NCBI GenBank assembly: GCA_016931225.1
Contig: JAFGFE010000011.1
Coordinates: 1-55,378 of the forward strand
Reading direction: 5' to 3'
Length of the DNA: 55,378 nt
Origin: Candidatus Zymogenaceae bacterium
GTDB taxonomy: Bacteria > Desulfobacterota > Zymogenia > Zymogenales > Zymogenaceae
A program made the translations under genes and the position numbers. The notes beneath the pieces are model-generated. The model had not been told where the DNA came from, did no database searches, and saw nothing but the letters and a program-made list of their open reading frames with translations. Below are positions 24,754-33,705 of this stretch, one piece after another; the first letter of the stretch is position 1, and each line of letters begins with the position of its first letter.

Positions 24754-24849
24754 CCATTCACAGCCTCACGGCCATGACTGGGCCTGTCCAATCACAGCCT
24801 TACGGCTCTGATTGGGCTTGTCTATACATAACCGTAAGGCTATGTATAG
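24754..24849. repeat. Three tandem 34-bp hairpin repeats
   Basis: Three near-palindromes of 28 bases start at 24754, 24788 and 24822, exactly 34 bases apart. Each has 12-base arms and a four-base loop (TCAC, TTAC, GTAA). The second (CCAATCACAGCC with GGCTCTGATTGG) and third (CTATACATAACC with GGCTATGTATAG) each have one mismatch, the first has three. A six-base TGTCC/TGTCT spacer separates them. The third runs into the last codons and stop of the RACo gene. This may be a REP-like or terminator-derived element. Confidence 0.8.
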
Positions 24850-26459
24850 GAAAACGAAAGGCGCTTGATAAAGCGCTCGTTGAATCTGGAATCCGAAGAC
24901 AGCTCGATGTATTCGATACGTTCCGCCAGGGCTTCGATCTCCTCCCGGGCGCTCTCATCGGCCACCACGGAAGCGGCGCCCGTGAGGGCCGCGTCACCCA
25001 CGAAATGGATAGACCCAATGAGCCCCGGAGGGATGATCCCCACGCCCACGATGCTTTCGGGCTTGAGGTAGTTGCCGAAGGCCCCGGCGATGAGTACCCT
25101 GTCCACATCCTCCCAGGCGAGGGAGGCCTCCATGAGGAGTATCTCTGCCCCGGTTTGAATCGCCCCCTTGGCGAGCTGCACCTGTCGGATATCCTTCTGG
25201 GTGATGCCCAAGATGCCGCCTATCCGGCTGTCGTTGTGGTTGGCGGAAGAGAGGACGAACTCGGTGCCGTTTTCGTCCTTTCTGATGCGCTCGGCCAGGG
25301 GGTTTTTGGCGCCCGGGGACGTGATCCTTCCCGCTTCGGTCAGGACCCGCGCCCGGAGCATCTCGGACACGGCGTCGAACAGGCCGGAGCCGCATATCCC
25401 CCTGGGCGGGACGTCTCCCTTGACGGTGACGGTGACATCGGTATCGGATATGACGACCCCCTCAATGGCGCCCAGGTCCGCCCGCATCCCGTGCGTGATC
25501 TGGGCCCCCTCAAAGGCGGGCCCGGCGGCCGCGGAGCATGCCAGTATCCGTCCACCGGCGCTCAGGACGATCTCGCCGTTGGTGCCGATATCGATGCCCA
25601 GCATGACCTGGCTGTCTTTGTGCATGCGCGCCGAATGGATGAAGGCCAGGGTGTCTCCGCCCACGTAGCCGGAGATTACCGGGAACAGGTACACATCGGC
25701 GTCCGGGTCCGTTTTCAGGCCCAGGTCGCCCGCCTTCTTCACCTGGGCGTCGGTAAAGGCCGGGGAGAAGGGGGCGAGGGCGATGGATGTGGGGTCGATA
25801 CCGAAAAAGAGGTGCTCCATCGTCGGATTTCCCGCCACCGTGATGCGCGTGATGCGATCCGGAGTCGTTCCCAGGCGCTTGACCATCCGCTCTGCGAGTT
25901 CGTTTATCGCGCCCCCCGCAAGCCGTGTGAGCGTATTGAGGCTATCAGGGTTTTTCGATACGGCGTTGATACGGGAGATGACATCGGCGCCGTAGGGCGC
26001 CTGGGGATTGAGGGTGGAGGATTGGGCGTATATGCGGCCCGAGTTCAGAGAGACCAGGGCCGCGGCGATGCTGGTGGTTCCCAAATCCACCGCAAGACCC
26101 AGGCGCTCCTCACTTTCCGAGTGATCCGTGGATATCCTGACGTCGTCCCAGCTTCCCGCCGCCTCGTTTATTCTGAGCGCCGGGGGAACGTGGACCTCCA
26201 TGCTGTCCGTAACCAGAACGCTGCAGGCCAGCCGGAGTCCCTCGGTCAGGACCGACTCCCGAAGGAACCGGCGATCGTTCTCCGTCGGCGGCGGGGCGTT
26301 GGTTGATATCCGCACCAGGCACTTGCCGCAGCGGCCCTCGCCGCCGCAGGGGAGCGTCAGGTGAATTCCAGCGCGATTGAGCGCCTCCACCAGCGGGGTG
26401 CCGGTCTCCACCGACAGGGTCATGTCGTCGGGAAGGATGGTGAGAATGCAGGGGCTCAT
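24840..26459 (-). CDS. RACo-type corrinoid-activating ferredoxin (2Fe-2S plus ASKHA domain, DUF4445)
   Basis: A 539-residue protein. Residues 1-90 are a plant-type 2Fe-2S ferredoxin with Cys at 38, 44, 47 and 79 (CGGEGRCGKC then LACS). From about residue 118, 'LGLAVDLGTTSIAAALVSL' begins an ASKHA ATPase domain with 'GIDIGTNGEIVLS' and 'VLIAGAFGNYLKPE' motifs. This is the architecture of RACo, which reduces inactive Co(II) corrinoid proteins with ATP hydrolysis in methyl-transfer pathways of anaerobes. No corrinoid protein or methyltransferase is in the window. The last residues (RLSFSYT) are encoded by the third hairpin repeat; family members end near an F-P dipeptide, so the repeat seems to have replaced the natural end. 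The start overlaps the stop of the lipoprotein gene upstream by ATGA. Confidence 0.9.
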   Translation of the reverse strand: MSPCILTILPDDMTLSVETGTPLVEALNRAGIHLTLPCGGEGRCGKCLVRISTNAPPPTENDRRFLRESVLTEGLRLACSVLVTDSMEVHVPPALRINEAAGSWDDVRISTDHSESEERLGLAVDLGTTSIAAALVSLNSGRIYAQSSTLNPQAPYGADVISRINAVSKNPDSLNTLTRLAGGAINELAERMVKRLGTTPDRITRITVAGNPTMEHLFFGIDPTSIALAPFSPAFTDAQVKKAGDLGLKTDPDADVYLFPVISGYVGGDTLAFIHSARMHKDSQVMLGIDIGTNGEIVLSAGGRILACSAAAGPAFEGAQITHGMRADLGAIEGVVISDTDVTVTVKGDVPPRGICGSGLFDAVSEMLRARVLTEAGRITSPGAKNPLAERIRKDENGTEFVLSSANHNDSRIGGILGITQKDIRQVQLAKGAIQTGAEILLMEASLAWEDVDRVLIAGAFGNYLKPESIVGVGIIPPGLIGSIHFVGDAALTGAASVVADESAREEIEALAERIEYIELSSDSRFNERFIKRLSFSYT

Positions 26460-27811
26460 GGGAGTGAGCGTTCCTTGTAATAGAATGGGGCGTCGATATA
26501 CTCGATGTTATCCCGGACTGTTTTGATATACAGATGATGCAGTATCCGCATCTCCCGGGTCCCCTCGTCGTCGATGTTCGAGGAATACACCTCAAACAGC
26601 GGCAGATAGTTTCTTTTAAAACCGTCGTCATACAACGGCAGAGGGTAGAGAATCGTCGTCTGTTCGACGCCGGATTCATACAGCCTCCGGTTGTAGACCG
26701 GGAACAGGTAATCCCAGCGCGCCCTGGTTCCGTTGGTGTAGGTGATGGTCTGAAACTTATCGATCAGGAAAAATCGATAGGTGTCCTCCCGCTTGGTTTC
26801 GGATGCGAAGTGATATTCCTTGTAGACCGGGTAGAACAGGTACATGCTGGTGGTGATGTCTTCTCCCTCGATGGTTTCCGAGCGGCGATAGATCGGGGCG
26901 ATCTCCGTGGTGCTGGAGATGTCCGACGTCGAAAAAGTAACAAACGGCCACAGGAAGGAATATTTCCGGTAGTTGACCCGCTCGTCATACGCGTAGGATA
27001 CCAGGGAGAACGGCCAGACGATGGAGATCGTTTCGGAATAGGGCGATTGTTGGTAGGCGAAGAGCGGCAGCACCAGCACATCGGTGAGGGGCGCCTCGGT
27101 TTCCAGATATTGCCCCCTGACCGTGATGAAGGGGAAGAGGGCGGTGGTTTTGTATTCTCTGCCGGTGATCTCCTCGTGACCGAACAGCGGCAGGACCCGA
27201 AATCCCCAGCCCCCCTCGCCGGTCACCACACGAACGATCGGCCACAGAAATGTATCGGAGCGAAATCCCTCTTCCGTGCTCATCGAGTAAACCGGCCAGA
27301 ACAGGAACATCGCCTCGTCCTTGCCGAACCTTTTTTTCAGCGTTCCGTAAACGGGGAATAATCCCCCGTATGGCTCATTGTCCTCGGAGGTCCCCCAGTA
27401 GAGGGGAAAGTAATCGTGATTGGTACGGAGCTTGTCGTCAAGGACTTCGTGGGTTTCGTCCTTGATGATCGGAAAGAGCATGAATTCCCGGTCCAGACCC
27501 CGCTGTTTGTATTTCCCGATCGGGTAGACCATATCCAGGACGGTCACGTCTTCGGTGTCATCTCTGAAGTAGGAAAAGACCGGGCGGAGGGCGATCTCAC
27601 GGGTTTCTTCGGTACGGTGAAAGTATATCAGCGGCGTCAGCACCGACACCGTCACTGTCTGTCGGGCCTCGTCCTGGCTGTAGTAGAACAGCGGCCAGGC
27701 GTTTATCCTGTCTGTGCCTGCCGTGGCGCAGGAGACGGTGCCGAACATCAGGACGGGCATCAGGACGCACAAAACCGCCCGGCAGACACCATGTCGAAGA
27801 GGATGTATCAT
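26456..27811 (-). CDS. Beta-rich lipoprotein with repeated aromatic-Pro strands
   Basis: A 451-residue protein with a signal peptide and lipobox (FGTVSCATAG). The mature part repeats a pattern: an amphipathic strand with a FP, WP or LP dipeptide (LFPFIT, FLWPIV, VLPLF, IVWPFS, FLWPFV, FPVYN, YPLPLY) every 15-30 residues, about fifteen in all. That periodicity and the aromatic girdle suggest a transmembrane or membrane-associated beta-barrel. I do not recognise a named family. It follows mlaD directly (one base between) and overlaps the RACo start by ATGA. Its place in the mla operon suggests an outer-membrane partner of the lipid transporter, but this is inference. Confidence 0.7.
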   Translation of the reverse strand: MIHPLRHGVCRAVLCVLMPVLMFGTVSCATAGTDRINAWPLFYYSQDEARQTVTVSVLTPLIYFHRTEETREIALRPVFSYFRDDTEDVTVLDMVYPIGKYKQRGLDREFMLFPIIKDETHEVLDDKLRTNHDYFPLYWGTSEDNEPYGGLFPVYGTLKKRFGKDEAMFLFWPVYSMSTEEGFRSDTFLWPIVRVVTGEGGWGFRVLPLFGHEEITGREYKTTALFPFITVRGQYLETEAPLTDVLVLPLFAYQQSPYSETISIVWPFSLVSYAYDERVNYRKYSFLWPFVTFSTSDISSTTEIAPIYRRSETIEGEDITTSMYLFYPVYKEYHFASETKREDTYRFFLIDKFQTITYTNGTRARWDYLFPVYNRRLYESGVEQTTILYPLPLYDDGFKRNYLPLFEVYSSNIDDEGTREMRILHHLYIKTVRDNIEYIDAPFYYKERSLP

Positions 27812-27812
27812 A

Positions 27813-28643
27813 TCAGAAGATCAGGCCGAAGATCGTTGCCATGACGGAGATGGGCGTCTGCTCCTGGATTCCTTCCGCGGATTTCCTGAGTTCCCTCATG
27901 GCGTTTTCCGCCTCGGTGTAGAGGGAGTCGTCCTGGACCAGCCGTCCGATGGTTCCCTCTCCCTCCTCCACCTTGTCCGCCACATCCTTCAGGGCCCTGG
28001 TGGAGTCCTTGACGTCGTAGTAGAGGGATTCATCGGTCATCAATTTTCCCAGGGTTCCCTCTCCTGCATTCACCTTCGCCGTCATGATCCTGATGTTCTC
28101 GGATGCCTCACGGATGTTGCTGATGGTCGCCCGCATGTCCTCCTTGGCTTCCTCGGTGCCGAAGACCGCATTGATGTTTTCGGCCACGCCGGAGATTTCA
28201 TCTGCGATATACTCCACATTTCTGAGTACCTCGCTGAGATCGACCGGAGAGATCGTGTTGGTGATGGTATCCCCGTCGGCAAGCTCGCCGGTCACGGGAT
28301 CTCCCGGGGTGATCATCACGTACATATCTCCCAGGGCGCCGTATGTTCTCATCTCGGCCGTACCGTCCCGATAGATGGGCACTTCTTTGCGTATCGTCAT
28401 CTTCACCCGCGCCCGTTCTCCGGCAAGTTCGATATCGGTAACATGCCCGATATCGACGCCCGCCACCGTTACCGGCCCGTTCAGGTCCAGACCCGACACA
28501 TTATCAAACTCTGCGTACAGGGTGTAGCCGGTCTTGTGGGTCAGGGAGCGATCACCGACGAATAGGGTGATGATTGTAATAATAAAGATACCAAGCAGGA
28601 TGAAGAAACCGACCCGTACTTCCGTATAGGTATTGTCTTCCAT
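27813..28643 (-). CDS. mlaD: MlaD-like MCE-domain lipid-transport protein
   Basis: A 276-residue protein with one N-terminal membrane helix (VGFFILLGIFIITIITLFVG) and an MCE domain from about residue 38 (LYAEFDNVSGLDLNGPVTV, AGVDIGHVTDIEL). MCE proteins form hexameric rings in the periplasm that carry phospholipids between membranes. The C-terminal third is an alpha-helical coiled-coil-like region with a repeated 'GEGTLGKLMTDESLYYD' and 'GEGTIGRLVQDDSLYTE' unit, as in MCE proteins of many Gram-negatives. It is the substrate-binding part of the Mla transporter with the next two genes. Symbol by analogy to the E. coli operon. Confidence 0.88.
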   Translation of the reverse strand: MEDNTYTEVRVGFFILLGIFIITIITLFVGDRSLTHKTGYTLYAEFDNVSGLDLNGPVTVAGVDIGHVTDIELAGERARVKMTIRKEVPIYRDGTAEMRTYGALGDMYVMITPGDPVTGELADGDTITNTISPVDLSEVLRNVEYIADEISGVAENINAVFGTEEAKEDMRATISNIREASENIRIMTAKVNAGEGTLGKLMTDESLYYDVKDSTRALKDVADKVEEGEGTIGRLVQDDSLYTEAENAMRELRKSAEGIQEQTPISVMATIFGLIF

Positions 28644-28702
28644 GGAGCTCTGTCCCCTCCTTCTTTGAGGTTGACATGAATTCTTACGTAAAAAAGCCCT
28701 CG

Positions 28703-29434
28703 TTATCGCTCACTGTTTCCGTTCATATAGCGGGCAATCACGGTATTCTCCGAAGAGCACAATTCATCCGGAGTGCCCTCGGCAATGATCTTCCCGTCGA
28801 ATAACAGGGCGATCTTATCGGCGATGTTCATGGTAAATTCAATATTATGGCTGATCATGACGTATGTGCTTTTCTGAGTTCGGTGGAGACGTATGATCAG
28901 GTCGCGGATTGAGTTTTCCGTAATCGGATCCAGGCCCGCCGTGGGCTCGTCAAACAGGACGATTCTCGGATTCGTCACCAGCGCCCGGGCCAGGGCCACC
29001 CGTTTTTTCATACCCCCGGAAAGCTCGGCGGGGATTTTGTGTTCCATACCGGCCAGCCCCACCTCCTTGATGCCCTTCGTCACCAGCTTTTCGATCTCAC
29101 TTTTCGGGAGGTTGAGACGCTCCTTGAGGGGAAACGCCACGTTATCCCACACGGTGATGGAATCAAACAGGGCTCCCTCCTGAAAGAGCATGCTGAACTG
29201 CTCTCGTATTTTGTCCATTTGCCGGTCGCCCAATTGGGTAATCTCCACGTCATCGATATAAATCTCGCCGCTGTCCGGCTTCAACAGGCCGATGATGTGC
29301 TTGATCAAAACGCTCTTCCCGGCGCCGCTGCGCCCCAGGATAACGTTAATGCTGCCGGTCTGAATCGTCAGGTTGACTCCCTTGAGAACCTCCTGATCTC
29401 CGAAGGATTTTTTTAAATTAACGATACGAATCAT
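28703..29434 (-). CDS. mlaF: MlaF-like ABC transporter ATPase
   Basis: A 243-residue ABC ATPase. Walker A '[13 protein letters not shown]', Q-loop '[17 protein letters not shown]', signature '[15 protein letters not shown]', Walker B '[14 protein letters not shown]' and H-loop 'ISHN' are all complete. The MKKR variation after LSGG is typical of MlaF. It drives lipid movement through MlaE. Lies 59 bases upstream of mlaD and 65 bases downstream of mlaE. Confidence 0.93.
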   Translation of the reverse strand: MIRIVNLKKSFGDQEVLKGVNLTIQTGSINVILGRSGAGKSVLIKHIIGLLKPDSGEIYIDDVEITQLGDRQMDKIREQFSMLFQEGALFDSITVWDNVAFPLKERLNLPKSEIEKLVTKGIKEVGLAGMEHKIPAELSGGMKKRVALARALVTNPRIVLFDEPTAGLDPITENSIRDLIIRLHRTQKSTYVMISHNIEFTMNIADKIALLFDGKIIAEGTPDELCSSENTVIARYMNGNSER

Positions 29435-29499
29435 GCCGATATAACACGCTCATGTAAGGAATGTGAAAGCAAAAACATGCTTCGCCGGTGTTGGTCGGA

Positions 29500-30270
29500 T
29501 TATCCGAACATCAGTGCTGAGAGAAAGTAATCGGCCACGACGATGGAGACGCAGCCGGTCACCACGGCCTTGTTGGTGGCTTTGCCCACCCCCTCGGCAC
29601 CTCCCCGGGCGTTGAAGCCGTGAAAGCAGGCGATCAGCGTCAAGAGAAGGCCGAATACCACCGACTTGATCATCCCGTTGGTATAATCTTCGAGGTTGAC
29701 GATTTCAGTGACGTTGGCCATGAAGAGGCCGCTGTTGATGCCCAGTAATTTTACGCCGACGAAGTAGGATCCCGCAAAGCCGGTAAGGGAAAAAATCGAT
29801 GCCAGTATCGGCATCATGGTAATGCCGGCGACAAGTCGGGGAACCACCAGGTACTTGACCGGGTTGATCGACATGGTGATGAGGGCATCGATCTGTTCGG
29901 TCACCCGCATGGTTCCCAGCTCCGCCGCCATGGCCGAGCCGGCCCGCGCCACGACCATAATGGACGCCAGTACCGGGCCCATCTCTCGGGCCATGGCCAC
30001 GGCAACCGTACCCCCAACCATCGTCTCCATGTTTATCATCGAGAAGGTTTCATACCCGTGCAGGGCCAGCACCGCCCCGGTGAAAATGCCGGTGAACATC
30101 ACGATGCTGAAGGATTTCACCCCAACGAATTCCATCTGTTTGATACAGTTTCTGAACCTGAGCGGGGGGATCACCGACAAACGGACGGCGTTATAGAACA
30201 TGATGGTGATGCGTCCGAATTCTGCCAACTGATCTTTCAACCAATGGATGATAAACGGCTTGTAAGACAT
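29500..30270 (-). CDS. mlaE: MlaE-like lipid ABC transporter permease
   Basis: About 256 residues with five or six hydrophobic segments. Family signatures are 'FTGIFTGAVLALHGYE', 'AREMGPVLASIMVVARAGSAM', 'AAELGTMRVTEQIDALITM' and 'PRLVAGITMMPIL'. It is the membrane part of the Mla complex. The ATG at 30270 is chosen since AGAAGG lies about ten bases upstream; ATG 30309 has no such site. First gene of the mla set; MlaA, MlaB and MlaC homologues are not in the window. Confidence 0.93.
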   Translation of the reverse strand: MSYKPFIIHWLKDQLAEFGRITIMFYNAVRLSVIPPLRFRNCIKQMEFVGVKSFSIVMFTGIFTGAVLALHGYETFSMINMETMVGGTVAVAMAREMGPVLASIMVVARAGSAMAAELGTMRVTEQIDALITMSINPVKYLVVPRLVAGITMMPILASIFSLTGFAGSYFVGVKLLGINSGLFMANVTEIVNLEDYTNGMIKSVVFGLLLTLIACFHGFNARGGAEGVGKATNKAVVTGCVSIVVADYFLSALMFG

Positions 30271-30354
30271 GTACGATAACCTTCTGTTGAAGAATATCTC
30301 CGGGCGCATTTGGAAGCATCGACGACGCCGAGATACGCGTTGTGTTGACGCGGA

Positions 30355-32586
30355 CTATTTTGTTTTGATATCGAAAACGCCGTCCCAGTCTGCTTCCGGA
30401 GGATTGTGTTTCGCTTCAGTGATCCTGTCGATATAGAGGGCGGTTGGTTTATCGTCAGGAAATTGCACCTGCACTTCCTTGAAGATCGCCAGGGCCACAT
30501 CCCAGTCCCGTTCTCTGGCCGCGGCCATCGCCTTTTCAAAGAGATGAACCAGTTTCTGAAGCTCTTGATCACCGTTTTGTTTGCCGAGCACTTCGTATAT
30601 TTTCACCGGTTTGGTCTTTCCCTTTACCCGTACCAGGTCGAGTTCCCGGCACAGGATGAGCTCGTTGACGTGCTCGTAGGTGAATTCGGAGATGATAATG
30701 TTCGTACCGTAGATTTTATTGATGCCCTCAAGCCGGGACGCCAGGTTTACGTTGTCTCCCATGACGGTATAATCGAATCGTTTTTCCGATCCCATGTTCC
30801 CCACCGCGGCGAACCCGGAGTTGACGCCGATGCGGATTTCGAGCTTCGGCCTGCCTTCCCTTTTCCATTTCTCCTGCAGGTGCCCAAGCTCGCTCATCAT
30901 ATCAAGAGCCGTCAGGCACGCCTTGAGATGATGATCCGGCTGCTCCAGCGGCGCGCCGTAAACCGCCATGATGGCGTCGCCGATGTACTTGTCCAGGAGT
31001 CCCCGATGGGTGAAGACCACATCGGTCATTGCGGTGAGGTATTCGTTGAGAATGTGAACCAGTTCTTCCGGGCTGAGATTTTCCGAAAAGGTCGTGAAAC
31101 CGGCGATGTCGGAAAACAGGATGGAGACCTCTTTCCTGTCTCCACCCAGGGTGAGCTTGGAGGGATCCTTGATAATCTCATCCACAACCGCCTCGGGGAC
31201 GTAAAACTCGAAGGCGCTCTTGATCTGGCGTCCCGCCCGCTCCACGATGATGTATCGAATCAGGGTGAGGGTGGTATATGCCATGGCGACGGTGAGCAAA
31301 GGCGGCATGATCTCGATCCACGCCAGATTATGTCGAAACATGTACTCGGTGTATCCCAGCCATCCCGCCACTAGGATGATACTGACGATGGCGCCCTGCC
31401 AGGCGTTTACTCGGGGGAGGACGAATCCGAGCAGAATGCCGAAAATCAATATGACCAATATGACCAAAAACGGTTCCCAACGGGGTACGTAGAGGAAATC
31501 CTGGTGCAGGATGTTGTCGATAATGGTCGCGTTGATCTCCATGCCCGGGATCTCGCTGGTGAAGGGGGAAACCCGCAGATCATAGGTTCCCATTGCTACC
31601 GTTCCGATGATGGCGATCTTGTTTTCGAATTCGTCGGCGGAGAATTTCCCATGGTACACGTCGGTGAAAGAGTAATAGGGGTAGGTGTAAAGACCTCCCC
31701 GGTAGTTGATAAGCATACGGCCCTGGGGATCGACCGGGATTTCTATATCCCCCAGCTCGATTTTATAGGCGCCCTCTTCCCCGACGGAAATACCGGGTTT
31801 GGGGGCACCCAGGTAGGCCCGGGCCACCTCGAAAGCGAGGGAGGGGAAGAAGACATCCCTATCCTTGTATCTCATGACCAACTGCGTCCAGCGGTTCGTG
31901 CCGTCAAGGTCGGGGAAAACGTTGAAGAATCCGAATCCATCGGAAAATTTAGAAATGATGTCGATATTCGGTTCCGGCAGTACACCCTCTGGGATAACGT
32001 CCGTATTTGAATATACCGACGACTTATACACGTAACCAAAACTTGATTTTTTATCAAGGTAATAATAGTAATTCTCTCTTTCCTCATCGGTGAGATGGGC
32101 GATGTTTTTTTCGTTCATGTGAAAAAAATACGCCAACACCACTTTCGGCGTATTATCCAGTTCCATGGCGAAATGATAATCGCTGTCCAGGGTGGCTCGG
32201 GTTTCTGCGAAAAAGAGCGTCAACTTCGAGTCATAGGTAAGGATATCCTTGATGTGCTCCTGGATATAGTCCACGGTTTCCATGCCGGAGTATTTGTCCG
32301 GCTCGTCGAAAACCATATCAAACGCAATGACGCTTACGCCCCATTTGTTAAGGTTTTTTACCACCCCAGCGAAGTAGCGGCGGGGGAAAGGCCAGCGGCC
32401 CAGCTCGTCCAGGGTTTTCTCATCGATGGCGATGATGACCACCTCGTCCCCCGGCTGTGTGGGTCCTCTGAGGAGGAAGCGGAAGTCCAGTACCTTGTTC
32501 TCGATGGTGTAAAAGAGGTTATTCCGTAACAGAATGAGCACAAGAATCGAGATGACAATACCGATGATGATGGCGAATTTTTTCAT
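30355..32586 (-). CDS. CHASE2-domain adenylate/guanylate cyclase
   Basis: A 743-residue membrane sensor. A first helix (residues 4-24) is followed by an extracytoplasmic CHASE2 domain (about 25-330, with 'VIIAIDEKTLDELGRWPFPR'), three helices (about 335-425), and a class III cyclase domain with 'VSILFSDIAGFT', 'LLDKYIGDAIMAVYGAP' (two metal Asp) and 'KRFDYTVMGDNVNLASRLE'. The residues after SEKRFDYTVMGD suggest ATP rather than GTP. The C-terminal 70 residues resemble TPR helices. It would make cAMP in response to an envelope cue. It follows the potassium-channel gene on the same strand, after 105 bases; the cue is unknown. Confidence 0.92.
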   Translation of the reverse strand: MKKFAIIIGIVISILVLILLRNNLFYTIENKVLDFRFLLRGPTQPGDEVVIIAIDEKTLDELGRWPFPRRYFAGVVKNLNKWGVSVIAFDMVFDEPDKYSGMETVDYIQEHIKDILTYDSKLTLFFAETRATLDSDYHFAMELDNTPKVVLAYFFHMNEKNIAHLTDEERENYYYYLDKKSSFGYVYKSSVYSNTDVIPEGVLPEPNIDIISKFSDGFGFFNVFPDLDGTNRWTQLVMRYKDRDVFFPSLAFEVARAYLGAPKPGISVGEEGAYKIELGDIEIPVDPQGRMLINYRGGLYTYPYYSFTDVYHGKFSADEFENKIAIIGTVAMGTYDLRVSPFTSEIPGMEINATIIDNILHQDFLYVPRWEPFLVILVILIFGILLGFVLPRVNAWQGAIVSIILVAGWLGYTEYMFRHNLAWIEIMPPLLTVAMAYTTLTLIRYIIVERAGRQIKSAFEFYVPEAVVDEIIKDPSKLTLGGDRKEVSILFSDIAGFTTFSENLSPEELVHILNEYLTAMTDVVFTHRGLLDKYIGDAIMAVYGAPLEQPDHHLKACLTALDMMSELGHLQEKWKREGRPKLEIRIGVNSGFAAVGNMGSEKRFDYTVMGDNVNLASRLEGINKIYGTNIIISEFTYEHVNELILCRELDLVRVKGKTKPVKIYEVLGKQNGDQELQKLVHLFEKAMAAARERDWDVALAIFKEVQVQFPDDKPTALYIDRITEAKHNPPEADWDGVFDIKTK

Positions 32587-32691
32587 GAAAGGCTCGTTTT
32601 CCGCAGAAGTCGGAGTGAATACTCAAGTTATAGAGTATTAGAGTTTTAGAGAATAATCAAGAAAGAAATATTGTCCTCTTTTTAAAAACGA

Positions 32692-33705
32692 TTATGTCTC
32701 GGCCCGGGCCAAGGATTGGAGGTCCTCAATTTTTCCCAGGGCGATTAACACATCGTTCTGCTCGATGGCGGTGCTGGGTGGAGGATTGAAGAGCATCTGG
32801 CCGTCCGGTTTGAGTATGGCCACGATAATGACGCCGTATCTGTTTCGGACCGCAGAATCGATGATGGTCTTGCCCAGAAGCTGGGAGGTTTCGCTGATTT
32901 TGATCTCCTCCATCGCCAGGGCCAGGTTCTTTCGGGCGACCGCCAGGTCCACAAATTCCACCACGGCCGGGCGCAGGACGAAATTGGCCATGCGGCGGCC
33001 GCCGATGGCGTAGGGACAGACCACCTCGTCCGCTCCGGCCGCCCTCAGGCGTTTTTCCGTGATATCATCGTTGGCCCGGCCCATCACGAATATATCCGGG
33101 TTGAGGGCCTTGGCGCTGAGGGTTATGTATACGTTATCCGCAGCGGACCCGACGGCGGCGATCAAACCCGTGGCCCGCATGATGCCGGCGTCGAGGAGGA
33201 TCTCCTCCTCGACGGAGTTGCCGAACACGGCGGGAAAATGCGCCCTCGCCAGCTCCTCTATTTTTTCCATGGCTGCATCAATCACCACGAACGGGACCTT
33301 CTGGTAGTGAAATTCCTGGGCGATGACCTTTCCGATGCGGCCGAATCCGCAGATAATATAATGATTTTTCAGGTTTTTTATTTCTTTGGCCAATCTCCTG
33401 CTCCCCATAAACTTCAGGATTTCACCCTCGATCAAAAAGCGGGTAAACGAACCCAGCGCCACCGCCGCCACAAGGATGCCGGAGGTCAACAGGATAATGG
33501 TGAAAATCCGGCCCTCTCTGCCCAGAGGTTTGACTTCACCAAATCCGGTGGTGGTCAGGGTAATGACCGTCATATAGAGGGAATCGAGGATGTTCCACTT
33601 CTCGACGAACATATACCCGATGGTTCCGAAGAGGATAACCAAAAACAGAAGCCCCAGGGAATACCAGATCCTCCGGGTCGAGGTAAAAAATCCCGTATCT
33701 ATAAT
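32692..33705 (-). CDS. Two-helix potassium channel with RCK (TrkA-N/TrkA-C) domains
   Basis: About 337 residues: a helix (WYSLGLLFLVILFGTIGYMF), a pore loop with the selectivity filter TTGFGE (GFG where GYG is common), a second helix, then a Rossmann-type RCK domain opening with 'HYIICGFGRIGKVIAQEF' and a TrkA-C domain at the end. It should be an NAD- or nucleotide-gated K+ channel of the MthK type. No ATG, GTG or TTG stands before the first helix inside the frame except far upstream within the glycosidase gene. An ATT at 33705 overlaps the glycosidase stop and has GGAG four bases upstream, so I give that as the likely start. The channel would be translationally coupled to the glycosidase. 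Confidence 0.8.
   Translation of the reverse strand: MIDTGFFTSTRRIWYSLGLLFLVILFGTIGYMFVEKWNILDSLYMTVITLTTTGFGEVKPLGREGRIFTIILLTSGILVAAVALGSFTRFLIEGEILKFMGSRRLAKEIKNLKNHYIICGFGRIGKVIAQEFHYQKVPFVVIDAAMEKIEELARAHFPAVFGNSVEEEILLDAGIMRATGLIAAVGSAADNVYITLSAKALNPDIFVMGRANDDITEKRLRAAGADEVVCPYAIGGRRMANFVLRPAVVEFVDLAVARKNLALAMEEIKISETSQLLGKTIIDSAVRNRYGVIIVAILKPDGQMLFNPPPSTAIEQNDVLIALGKIEDLQSLARAET

Noticed and set aside
24754-24849. CRISPR-like array
   Set aside because: Only three units, spacing by six bases and each unit a hairpin; spacers of CRISPR size are absent and no cas genes are near.
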